Shown: positions 19,012-26,282 of the stretch, in pieces
Layout: each line of letters starts with the position of its first letter
Numbering within the stretch: the first letter of the stretch is position 1
The notes under the pieces: model-generated
The model's input: only the letters and a program-made list of their open reading frames with translations
The model's database searches: none
What the model was told of the DNA's origin: nothing
NCBI RefSeq assembly: GCF_004346165.1
Contig: NZ_SLZZ01000002.1
Span: forward strand, 186,001 to 250,000
Direction of reading: 5' to 3'
DNA: 64,000 nucleotides
Source: Muricomes intestini
GTDB lineage: Bacteria > Bacillota > Clostridia > Lachnospirales > Lachnospiraceae
Made by a program: the position numbers and the translations under genes

Positions 19012-19683
19012 TTAGATTTCGTAAATCCTTTTATCCCCGTACACAGCTTCCCAGTCAGCCCCGAAACCTGCAATTGCCGAATCAATGACCGGACTCTCCA
19101 CCATCTGTGTATAAAGTTCCGGTGATGCTGTAACAGCATGTGCACCTGCAAGCAGGGCATCCATAATCTGATGCGTATTTTTAAAGCTAGCCGCAAGTAT
19201 TTTTGTGTCTTTGTGATAATGCTCAAACAGCCATGTAATCTCTTCTAACGCCTTTTTGCTGTCCACATTCATATTATTCATGCGATTAAAATAGGGCGCT
19301 ACATAATCCGCTCCTACAGATGCTGCCAGCATGGCCTGCTGGGGCATATAGATTGCCGTTCCCGTAACTTTATATCCCTGAGATTTGAGCATTTTTATGC
19401 TCTTAATCCCCTCTTCGTTTACCGGAACCTTAATATAAGTATTCTTCCCCAGCTTGTCCGTGATTGTCTCCGCTTCTTTCACCATCTCTTCACAGGTGCT
19501 TCCGGTCACCTGTACGTGAAGTTGCTTATCCCCAATAATACTACGGATTTCAAGCAAAAGCGGGAAAAACTCAGCCTTTTCCCTGGATAAAATTGTGGGG
19601 TTGGATGTCACCCCTGTAATATCGTAAATATCGTTGTATTTGCGAATCTTCTCTAAATTTGCGGTGTCTAATAAGATTTCCAT
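19012..19683 (-). CDS. fsa: Fructose-6-phosphate aldolase / transaldolase-like protein
   Basis: A 223-aa small transaldolase-type TIM barrel of the FSA/TalC/MipB group, which cleaves fructose-6-phosphate or related ketose phosphates through a Schiff base. Key parts: LLDTANLEKIRKY, GVTSNPTILSRE, and YIKVPVN with the Schiff-base lysine at residue 85, the same number as in E. coli FsaA; later AASFKNTHQIMDALLAGAHAVT. ATG at 19683 was chosen because AAAGGAG precedes it; an upstream in-frame extension of 11 codons lacks a site. Operon with the FGGY kinase, 20-base gap. True FSA versus transaldolase activity is undecided. Confidence 0.87.
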   Translation of the reverse strand: MEILLDTANLEKIRKYNDIYDITGVTSNPTILSREKAEFFPLLLEIRSIIGDKQLHVQVTGSTCEEMVKEAETITDKLGKNTYIKVPVNEEGIKSIKMLKSQGYKVTGTAIYMPQQAMLAASVGADYVAPYFNRMNNMNVDSKKALEEITWLFEHYHKDTKILAASFKNTHQIMDALLAGAHAVTASPELYTQMVESPVIDSAIAGFGADWEAVYGDKRIYEI

Positions 19684-19718
19684 AATGTTATCTCCTTTTC
19701 TTAACAACTGCCTCAATT

Positions 19719-19886
19719 ACTAGTGTATTGACACGTTGATTTTCAGCTAAATAACGCAGAATGAATTTTTCAGGCTGCAAGGCGAAGGAATGAGGCGTAG
19801 CGGTGGCTACGTCGATTGACGGCAACGCAGCGGCTGGAAATTCAGGCAAGTTATTTAGCAAAATGTCAACGTGTCAATACACTAGT
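19719..19886. repeat. Palindromic MITE-like element, 168 bp
   Basis: A 21-base perfect terminal inverted repeat, 19719-19739 against 19866-19886 (starting ACTAGTGTATTGACACG), continues imperfectly inward (TCAGCTAAATAAC against GTTATTTAGCAAA). The interior is itself palindromic (GCGTAGC/GCTACGT) and GC-richer than its surroundings. It has no ORF. It sits between the DeoR regulator and fsa, and its right arm supplies the last six codons and stop of the regulator gene. No clear target-site duplication was found. Confidence 0.75.
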
Positions 19887-20636
19887 TTTTATCACTTGGA
19901 TACCATGTTCTTTTATCTCTCTTTCAACATCCCCGGGAATTCCTGCATCCGTAATCAGATATTGAATCTCCCCCAGAGAAAACTCAGGGACAATGCCTTG
20001 CCTCGTAAACTTACAGGATTCCGTGAGAATTACCACTTCCTCCGCGTTTCTTGCCATATCTCTCAGAGTCTCTACCCGCAGATGATTATCTCCTGTGAAG
20101 CCTGTATGAGAATAATAGCCGTCTGTGCCGGCAAAAAAGTATTTTACATGAAAAGACTGAACGCCCAGCCGTGTAATCGGCCCCACAACAGCCTGAGAAT
20201 CAGATTGATAATCTCCTCCCAGCAAAACCAAGTGGATATTGGGGGCCATCCCAATATAATCCGCCATAAAGACAGAATTAGTGATAATTGTTACATTCCG
20301 CTTTGTATGACTAATTTCATCCGCCAGCAGAATACAACAGGAGCCAGATTCAATCATAACCGTATCCCCGTCTTCTATGAGTACAGCAGCTTCTTTTGCA
20401 AGCCGGATTTTTATAGAGTGGTTAGCTGCAAGACGGCGTCTCATATCATTTTCATCATTTAAAATTGCATATCCCTGCTCACGGCGGAGCAGTCCCCGCT
20501 CCTCCAGCTCTGTCAAATCCTTTCTGACAGTCACAAGAGATACCCCGCACAAATCAGCCAGCGACCTTACTTCACTCTTTTCATTAGTACTTAGTATCTC
20601 CAGAATTCTGGATTGTCTGTCTTCTACTTTTCCCAT
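19866..20636 (-). CDS. DeoR/GlpR family transcriptional regulator
   Basis: A 256-aa repressor with an N-terminal DeoR winged helix (about 6-60, RILEILSTNEKSEVRSLADL and VSLVTVRKDLTELEERGLL) and a sugar-phosphate sensor domain (about 75-235; IKIRLAKEAAVLIEDGDTVMIESG and TITNS, GGDY). It is upstream of the fsa-FGGY kinase pair on the same strand and probably controls it in response to a phosphorylated sugar. The last residues TSVLTR and the stop codon are encoded by the inverted repeat of the adjoining palindromic element, so the natural C-terminus has been replaced, which may be harmless. Confidence 0.88.
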   Translation of the reverse strand: MGKVEDRQSRILEILSTNEKSEVRSLADLCGVSLVTVRKDLTELEERGLLRREQGYAILNDENDMRRRLAANHSIKIRLAKEAAVLIEDGDTVMIESGSCCILLADEISHTKRNVTIITNSVFMADYIGMAPNIHLVLLGGDYQSDSQAVVGPITRLGVQSFHVKYFFAGTDGYYSHTGFTGDNHLRVETLRDMARNAEEVVILTESCKFTRQGIVPEFSLGEIQYLITDAGIPGDVEREIKEHGIQVIKTSVLTR

Positions 20637-20746
20637 AAATCAGCTCCTATAACGTCCAAATAGTTTTCGAACGAAACTCATATTTATTACGTTTACTTGT
20701 TTATTATATTTTGCATTGCTGCTTATGTCAATTGTAAATTATAATA

Positions 20747-20775
20747 TTGCAAATAATAATAGGGAAATGTAATCT
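20747..20775 (+). promoter_or_regulatory. Candidate promoter of the holin-like toxin RNA
   Basis: TTGCAA at 20747-20752 and TAATCT at 20770-20775 are 17 bases apart, with TG just before the -10 box. A transcript from here would cover the small peptide and end at the terminator near 20989, about 200 nt. Confidence 0.4.
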
Positions 20776-20823
20776 GATTAGCATATAGAACTAGTATTGA
20801 AAATACCCTGTAGAATAACGCTG

Positions 20824-20895
20824 ATGTCCTTTGGAAGCCTCATCATTGCGTTACTTGCCTTTCTCGATAAGAGAAACGACAAGGACAAAAAATAG
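20824..20895 (+). CDS. Holin-like toxin peptide (Hol_Tox-type), 23 aa
   Basis: A tiny hydrophobic peptide, MSFGSLIIALLAFLDKRNDK plus DKK: one transmembrane stretch followed by a charged Lys/Asp tail. This matches the putative holin-like toxin family of Firmicutes (SFGxLIIALLxxxDKxxDKK pattern), members of which resemble type I toxins. The usual N-terminal YEAL-type leader is not in frame after an ATG. A TTG at 20797 would extend the peptide by nine residues to 32. No strong ribosome site is seen, which is common for translationally controlled type I toxins. It stands alone in a 479-base gap, followed by three hairpins. Confidence 0.6.
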   Translation: MSFGSLIIALLAFLDKRNDKDKK

Positions 20896-20989
20896 CCCGC
20901 CCCGTCAGCCCACGGAGCGGGCACCTCTCACTGAGAGGTAAATAGCCCACCGGGAGGCATCCACTTTTGGAGTGGGTGCTTTCCTTTTT
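20893..20989 (+). terminator. Hairpin array and terminator after the holin-like ORF
   Basis: Three successive stems start at the stop codon: GCCCGC/GCGGGC (about 20895-20921), ACCTCTC/GAGAGGT (20922-20938), and GCATCCACT/AGTGGGTGC (20957-20979). The last is followed by TTTCCTTTTT, giving a good intrinsic terminator. On the opposite strand the same stems could belong to an antisense RNA; none is proven. Confidence 0.7.
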
Positions 20990-21115
20990 GTATATTTATT
21001 GTACTGCAATCTACAACGGATTTCAAGTTGTTTTTCAACAGGGCCTAATTTCCCTGAATTTTACAGAATTTCTTTCTTTTCATAAAATTAAGATTTTATA
21101 TGCCTCTGCCCATAG

Positions 21116-21829
21116 TCAACACTGCGCTTTAAACTTACGTATCATTCCCTTCATAGCCGGCACATCTTCATGCAGTTTTAATATTGTGCTTCCCACAAAT
21201 GCTGCATCTGCCCCCGCCTCTTTTGCCATTTTCACGTCTTTTGGAGCATGTATACCCACACCGCAGTAAATTGGCCTCTCAATGCCACAGTCTCTCAAAT
21301 GCTTTATACAATCCTTCAGTGTTGGAAAATCTGGATTTATATTTCCATTTGGTTTTGCTTGCATATAGACAAATCCGTTTGACGCTTTCGCTGATTCTAT
21401 TTCTTCCGGCAGCATATGGAATTGCACATAGCAGGATACTTTTAATCCGCTCTCTATAATCTGGTTTTTGATAATTTCTCCTTTTAACCCAACCAGCAGA
21501 ACATCCTTAAAATCATTTTCTTTACAGAATTCTATGAAATGCTCTGTACCGATTTCTTCTACCGTATTTTCATACGCCAGTACAAGGAAATGTACTTCCG
21601 GCAGAAGCTTCTTCATTTTCACCATGCTTTCCATGTACTTCTCATAATCGTCACAGGCCTCCAGGGCTTTTGCCATTCTGTCTGCTATGTATTGCCCTTC
21701 CAGATACGGATTTCTTGAGGGAAAGTCAACTTCCATTATGCGGCAGCCTGCATCCGCATATTCAATCGCCGTCTGATAACTGTTTTCCAGTGTTGGATAT
21801 CCATTGGATAAATACAAGATAATCTCCAT
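21116..21829 (-). CDS. Orphan TrpA-like TIM-barrel protein
   Basis: A 237-aa TIM barrel resembling tryptophan synthase alpha: YLSNGYPTLENSYQTAIEYA at the start, CRIMEVDFPSRNPYLEGQ at the position of the catalytic Glu49/Asp60 loops, and the phosphate-binding end YCGVGIHAPKDVKMAKEAGADAAFVGSTI. The first catalytic Glu is kept (MEVDFPS) and the second acidic position is Glu in YLEGQ. No trpB or other trp gene is nearby. It is the last gene of the isochorismatase-PfkB-phosphorylase-BtpA-ADH operon, three bases after the ADH. A retro-aldol function on a phosphorylated sugar is a possible role by inference. Confidence 0.72.
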   Translation of the reverse strand: MEIILYLSNGYPTLENSYQTAIEYADAGCRIMEVDFPSRNPYLEGQYIADRMAKALEACDDYEKYMESMVKMKKLLPEVHFLVLAYENTVEEIGTEHFIEFCKENDFKDVLLVGLKGEIIKNQIIESGLKVSCYVQFHMLPEEIESAKASNGFVYMQAKPNGNINPDFPTLKDCIKHLRDCGIERPIYCGVGIHAPKDVKMAKEAGADAAFVGSTILKLHEDVPAMKGMIRKFKAQC

Positions 21830-21832
21830 GTC

Positions 21833-22981
21833 TTATTCCCCTTTATATACTTTGATAAATAGCTCTTTTAGTTCCTCTATACCTGGAATAATCGGATTAG
21901 TCTTTGTACAGCCATCTGCTTTTGCCATCTCTGCCATTTCACCCAGAATGGACATATATTTTGCTTCATCCGGAATAATTTCTTTCAATACAGAGGGAAT
22001 GTTTAACTCGTTGTTCAGTCCTTCTACCAGAACAACCAAATTATCACTTCCTGCTTTGTCTGCAAATGCCACATAAATATCTGCTGCCCTCTTATCTTTT
22101 TCGTTGAAACGGATAATGTAAGGAAGTAAAACTGCGTTGCACAAGCCATGAGGTACATGAAAACAACTACCCAGCGTATGGGCCATAGAATGTACAATCC
22201 CAAGAGACACATTTGTAAATGCCAGACCTGCCGCCATAGATGCGTTCAGCATATTTTCTCTTGCCTTTATATCATCACTGTTTCTGTATGCCTTCGGAAG
22301 ATTTTCTATAATATCCAGGGCAGCCTGGGATGCCAGGACATTTGCTATATAATTTGCGCGGTTGGATACCAGAGCTTCCAGGGCATGTGTCAGGGCATCC
22401 ATACCCGTCTCTGCCGTAATCCTGGGCGGCATAGAACGAGTCACCTCCGGGTCGCAGATTGCAATGTCCGGCATCATTTCCATATTTCCGATTCCATGCT
22501 TAATTCCTGTGTCTGTGTCGGAGATCACAACAGAACGGGAGACTTCACTTGCTGTCCCTGCGGTGGACGGAATACAGCAGAACAGTGCTTTTTCTCTCAG
22601 TTTTGGAAACTCATTCGGAGGAAGGAGTGCTTCCAGTGTATTAAGCTCTGGATGCTCATAATACACCCACATTGTTTTTGCAGCATCCATAGTAGAGCCG
22701 CCTCCCAGTGCAACAATTAAATCCGGCTCAAAGGTCTGCATCTCTTTTGCCCCACGCCAAACGGTGGCAAAAGAGGGATCAGGTTCCACCCCTTCAATGA
22801 GCTGTATTTTGGCACCTGCTTCGGTGAGATAGTTTTCTACTTTATCCAGAATACCACTTTTTACCACACTTTTTCCTCCAATGACAATAGAGGCTTTTTT
22901 TATTTTTAATGACTTTAAATGCTCCAGGCAGCCTTCCCCGAACAAAAGTTGGCTCCCTGCTAGTTTCATTGGTCTCATCAT
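21833..22981 (-). CDS. Iron-containing alcohol dehydrogenase
   Basis: A 382-aa group III dehydrogenase. Rossmann part: IVALGGGSTMDAAKTMWVYYEHPEL near residues 85-110. Metal site: the ITAETGMDALTHALEALVS helix (Asp), and two His in NVSLGIVHSMAHTLGSCFHVPHGLCNAVLLP, as in Fe-ADHs. ATG at 22981 was chosen because a GAAGGTG site precedes it; the in-frame stretch upstream overlaps the BtpA gene. It lies between BtpA (22-base gap) and the TrpA-like gene (3-base gap). The likely role is reduction of an aldehyde or oxidation of an alcohol made by the operon; the substrate is unknown. Confidence 0.87.
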   Translation of the reverse strand: MMRPMKLAGSQLLFGEGCLEHLKSLKIKKASIVIGGKSVVKSGILDKVENYLTEAGAKIQLIEGVEPDPSFATVWRGAKEMQTFEPDLIVALGGGSTMDAAKTMWVYYEHPELNTLEALLPPNEFPKLREKALFCCIPSTAGTASEVSRSVVISDTDTGIKHGIGNMEMMPDIAICDPEVTRSMPPRITAETGMDALTHALEALVSNRANYIANVLASQAALDIIENLPKAYRNSDDIKARENMLNASMAAGLAFTNVSLGIVHSMAHTLGSCFHVPHGLCNAVLLPYIIRFNEKDKRAADIYVAFADKAGSDNLVVLVEGLNNELNIPSVLKEIIPDEAKYMSILGEMAEMAKADGCTKTNPIIPGIEELKELFIKVYKGE

Positions 22982-23003
22982 ATTTATCACCTTCTCTTCC
23001 TTT

Positions 23004-23795
23004 TTATGCCAGACCATCCATGACCTCTTTGACAAGATCATAGGAAATCGGATTTGTAAGTATTCCCCCTTCTTTCAAGCTGGATCCTATAATTGCGCCG
23101 TCTGCGATTTGCATCTGCGGTTTAATGTTAGAAGCCTTCACGCCGCTTCCTGCAAGGACCGGAAGCTTTACAACCTTCTTCACACGTTCAATCATATCCA
23201 GCGGCGTTTCTTCCCCAATTACACTTCCTGTCACAATAATTCCATCGGCACCGTTATCTGCCGCCTCTTTTGCAGACTGTTCAATCGTGATATACGGCAG
23301 CAGCATATGAACATGTTTTACCTGAACGTCCGCCAGAACCTTTACATGCTCTAAACCCAGCTGCTTTCTAAAGTCAATACACTCTCTCGCAACCGGCCGG
23401 ATGATTCCGTCTGTAAATACAACCGTATCTACAAAAACAGGAACTCTCACAAAATCCGCCCCTGCAATTCCTGCGATAGAAAGTGATGCCTTGCAGTCAT
23501 TAAATGCAGCATCTATTCCAATTGGTACCTTTACTTTCTGTCTCACCGCATAAGCAACGGCTGATAATGCTGCAACCTGGGCAGTGGATAATAATGCCGT
23601 AAACGGAGTATCGCCCATATTTTCCACAATCAGCGCATCAACTCCCGCTTTTTCCAGGGTTACCGCATCAGTCACCGCATGTTCAATAATTTTGTTAAAA
23701 TCTCCGTCAAAACCGGGTGTTCCCGGCAGAGGAAGACAATGTACCATCCCTATTATCGTTGTATCCCCCACCTTTAATATTTTCTCATTGCTCAT
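23004..23795 (-). CDS. BtpA/SgcQ family TIM-barrel protein
   Basis: A 263-aa BtpA-family protein: IIGMVHCLPLPGTPGFDGDF near the N-terminus, then LEKAGVDALIVENMGDTPF, VPIGIDAAFNDCKASLSIAG, ADVQVKHVHMLL and the phosphate-type GGxx end (ADGAIIGSSLKEGG). BtpA affects photosystem I assembly in cyanobacteria, and SgcQ is part of a cryptic E. coli sugar operon; the enzymatic reaction is undefined. ATG at 23795 follows a GGAAAAGGTG site. It is placed between the nucleoside phosphorylase and the Fe-ADH, which suggests it acts on a phosphorylated sugar or nucleoside fragment. Confidence 0.85.
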   Translation of the reverse strand: MSNEKILKVGDTTIIGMVHCLPLPGTPGFDGDFNKIIEHAVTDAVTLEKAGVDALIVENMGDTPFTALLSTAQVAALSAVAYAVRQKVKVPIGIDAAFNDCKASLSIAGIAGADFVRVPVFVDTVVFTDGIIRPVARECIDFRKQLGLEHVKVLADVQVKHVHMLLPYITIEQSAKEAADNGADGIIVTGSVIGEETPLDMIERVKKVVKLPVLAGSGVKASNIKPQMQIADGAIIGSSLKEGGILTNPISYDLVKEVMDGLA

Positions 23796-23825
23796 ATCTT
23801 TATCACCTTTTCCTTTCCTCAAAAA

Positions 23826-24575
23826 TTATCTGCATTTACTGAATCTGTAAATGCCCTCCAGCGCTGTCCTGCAGAGTAAATCTTCTGCATCTGTCCGTGC
23901 CTGTCCCAGGAGTTCTTCTTTTAAATTCTCCAGAACTGTCGTCATAGTCACGATACAGGTCTTAACTCCCATCAGCCTGCCGACCGTGAGCATACACGCC
24001 GATTCCATGTCTATTCCTGTTACCTGCAGCTTTTTTAATTCTGCGAAGATTTCTGACATGTCCCGCCCCCATTCCAAAGAAAAGCGTGAATCATGCATTT
24101 TACTGTAAAAGCCATCCATAGTACAGTTCAATCCATTTCTGTATTCAGCCCCCATATCGGTTACAGTCTGATTCATACAGTTTACTAAATCAATATCTGC
24201 AACTGCAGGGTAGGTCATATCCACATAGGAACTGCTTGTTCCTTCTCTTCTCATTGCCGCAATGGGGATGATAAATTTCCCCAGCATATCATCCTGCAGC
24301 GCCATGACCGTTCCCATTCGCACCGCCACTTCCATGCCGCACTCATACATTTCTTCCATTGCTATTGCCGCAGAAGGTGCACCGATACCGGTGCTGGTTA
24401 TTGTAATTTCCACCCCTTTGTATGTCCCTGTATACGTATTGAATTCCCTTTTAAATGCAACCTTCTGTGGGTTATGTAAATATTGTCTCAGTACTTCCAC
24501 TCTCCACGGGTCTCCTGAAAACAATACATATTGTGATATATTACTTTTATCAGCCCCCAAATATAATGTGCTCAT
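23826..24575 (-). CDS. Nucleoside phosphorylase (uridine phosphorylase-like)
   Basis: A 249-aa member of the NP-I family, which cleaves nucleosides with phosphate to a base and (deoxy)ribose-1-phosphate. The motifs are in order: YVLFSGDPWRVEVL (phosphate site, GDPxR), EITITSTGIGAPSAAIAMEE, VRMGTVMAL and VTGIDMESACMLTVGRLMG (the MES motif that binds ribose). The start abuts the PfkB gene with no gap. Base specificity is unclear; the uridine phosphorylase pattern is closest. It fits a nucleoside import system encoded just upstream. Confidence 0.87.
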   Translation of the reverse strand: MSTLYLGADKSNISQYVLFSGDPWRVEVLRQYLHNPQKVAFKREFNTYTGTYKGVEITITSTGIGAPSAAIAMEEMYECGMEVAVRMGTVMALQDDMLGKFIIPIAAMRREGTSSSYVDMTYPAVADIDLVNCMNQTVTDMGAEYRNGLNCTMDGFYSKMHDSRFSLEWGRDMSEIFAELKKLQVTGIDMESACMLTVGRLMGVKTCIVTMTTVLENLKEELLGQARTDAEDLLCRTALEGIYRFSKCR

Positions 24576-25529
24576 TCATGACCTCCCTGATATCCAGTCC
24601 TCATATTTTTTTAGAAATTCCTCTTCTGTCGGCAGACTTGTACAGCACCCCTCTTTTTGAAGCACAAACCAGGAAAGCACACTGCCCATCACACAGCATT
24701 CTTTTGCTTTTTTTCCATTCAGATAACCGTATAAAAAACCTGACATGTAAGAATCCCCGGAACCAGTCGCATCTACCACATGCTCTACAGGACAAATTCC
24801 GACTTTTTCCCTCTGTACCCCCTGTCCGGTTCGTTCATAGCAGATACTTCCGTCTTTCCCAAGCGTAGTCACAATGATATCTGCCTCACCGATATCGAAT
24901 AGTTCAGTGATATCTCGAAACCCATAGAGTTTTTCAATTATGCCCCGCTCCACTTCATTTGTAAAAATAATTTTGCTTCCTGTGAGCAGTTCCTTTAAAA
25001 ACGCCTCCGGAAATGCGTTAAAATCATCCTTCATGCCAAATACCACCGGCACATTATATTTCTTACACTGTTTGAAAAACTCCTCATTATCCTGCCTGGC
25101 GGCTACTGTAATCACCCCTAATTTTGTCTTCCTAAACAGCCCATCCTCCAGCTTTTCTGCAAGCTTCCCGTCCATCGCCCCCGGGTAGAAAATAGCAATA
25201 TGGTCATTATTGTTATCTTGAATAAGATAGCAAATAGAAGTAACCTCTTCTTTCAAAACCTTGACACCGTCAAGAGGAACCTTCCCGTCTTTCAGAAACC
25301 TTTTGAATCCATTGCATTCATAATCCCCGCCTACCCTTATAACCGGAAGCGATTTTTTTCCCAGCTTGCAAAGTGCATAGGCAATGTTGACGGAACAGCC
25401 TCCATATTGGACCTGGCTGTTATTCTTGTTCGTAACAAGGGAAGTAAAACCAGCTTTTACAGGTGAAGCTACCTTAATGATGTGATCCATACTGACATAC
25501 CCACTGGTAAGCACGTCATATTCTTTCAT
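24576..25529 (-). CDS. PfkB family carbohydrate/nucleoside kinase
   Basis: A 317-aa ribokinase-type kinase. It has the N-terminal signature QVQYGGCSVNIAYALCKLG (residues 39-57), and the C-terminal VVDATGSGDSYMSGFLYGYL with catalytic Asp259 in the GSGD anion hole. It could phosphorylate a nucleoside, a ribose or a ribose phosphate. It lies in the operon directly before a nucleoside phosphorylase (no gap) and 34 bases after the isochorismatase-like gene. PsuK-like function is possible, but no psuG glycosidase is present. Confidence 0.88.
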   Translation of the reverse strand: MKEYDVLTSGYVSMDHIIKVASPVKAGFTSLVTNKNNSQVQYGGCSVNIAYALCKLGKKSLPVIRVGGDYECNGFKRFLKDGKVPLDGVKVLKEEVTSICYLIQDNNNDHIAIFYPGAMDGKLAEKLEDGLFRKTKLGVITVAARQDNEEFFKQCKKYNVPVVFGMKDDFNAFPEAFLKELLTGSKIIFTNEVERGIIEKLYGFRDITELFDIGEADIIVTTLGKDGSICYERTGQGVQREKVGICPVEHVVDATGSGDSYMSGFLYGYLNGKKAKECCVMGSVLSWFVLQKEGCCTSLPTEEEFLKKYEDWISGRS

Positions 25530-25563
25530 ACTTGTTTATCCTTTCCTACGTTAGATTTACCGC

Positions 25564-26127
25564 TTATAATGCACCTTCATCCAGCATTTTAAACAATGTT
25601 TCACTGTCTACCACATGCCCCAGATATTTGCGGATATCTTCCAGATGCACCTGATTAACTGTTTCAGAATTTGTTGCCACACAATCACTGATAACATACC
25701 CTTCATAGTCAAGATAAAATGCATCTGTAACTGTTGCACGAATACAGCAATTGGTCTTTGTGCCCACAATGATTACATTTCTGACACCGTTTTCCCTTAG
25801 TACCAGATCCAAATCCGTGCCGAAGAATCCACTGTAACGCCTTTTTTTTATCACATAATCAGACTCTTCTACCGGAAGCATCGAATCAATCTCTTCTCCG
25901 CCGCTCCCTTCGATACAGTTGGGACGCATAGTCTCTGCTTTCCTGTCATGCTTTCCCTTTCTGTTGCAGTGGGCAAGGAAAACAATCAAAACATCTTTTT
26001 CCCTGCACTTATCCAGAACCCTGCAGATTTTCGGAAGGATTTCCCTATTCTGCGGATAAAACACAAGTCCATCCGGATCTGTAAAATCTTTTACCATATC
26101 CACGATTAATAGTGCTGTCTTTGCCAC
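25564..26127 (-). CDS. Isochorismatase family cysteine hydrolase
   Basis: A 187-aa amidohydrolase of the isochorismatase/nicotinamidase family. The catalytic triad is visible: Asp10 (LLIVDMVKDF), Lys95 (KKRRYSGF) and Cys128 (TKTNCCIRATV). The spacing and length fit. It is the first gene of the catabolic operon that follows the ABC importer, from which it is separated by a hairpin-rich repeat. Candidate substrates are nicotinamide or a ureido compound released from a base; neither can be settled from sequence. Confidence 0.86.
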   Translation of the reverse strand: MAKTALLIVDMVKDFTDPDGLVFYPQNREILPKICRVLDKCREKDVLIVFLAHCNRKGKHDRKAETMRPNCIEGSGGEEIDSMLPVEESDYVIKKRRYSGFFGTDLDLVLRENGVRNVIIVGTKTNCCIRATVTDAFYLDYEGYVISDCVATNSETVNQVHLEDIRKYLGHVVDSETLFKMLDEGAL

Positions 26128-26149
26128 TGTCCTTCCCCCATTCTTTTAT

Positions 26150-26280
26150 TCCCGCGAGCAACGAGCCAAGCGGAAATGCTTGCATTTCCATTTGGCGACT
26201 GCCGCGAGGGTCAAATACCCCGCAGCTTGCTGCGCTGCGAGTTTGATGCCCCGTCAGCTTGCTGCGGGGTCTTTGACTTT
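26150..26280. repeat. Hairpin-rich intergenic repeat
   Basis: Two nested palindromes. The first, 26152-26209, pairs CGGAAATGC with GCATTTCC inside GCCAA/TTGGC and CGCGAG arms. The second, 26210-26276, begins GTCAAATACCCCGCAGC and ends with its near inverse (GCTGCGGGGTCTTTGAC). The same 17-base GTCAAATACCCCGCAGC occurs at 32894-32910. It lies after the ABC permease stop and before the isochorismatase-like gene on the minus strand, so it may end the importer transcript. Confidence 0.7.
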
Positions 26281-26282
26281 AC

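Noticed and set aside
21116-21829. True tryptophan synthase alpha subunit
   Set aside because: No trpB or other trp gene lies near, the Asp60 region is changed, and the gene is coupled to an Fe-ADH in a sugar/nucleoside operon.
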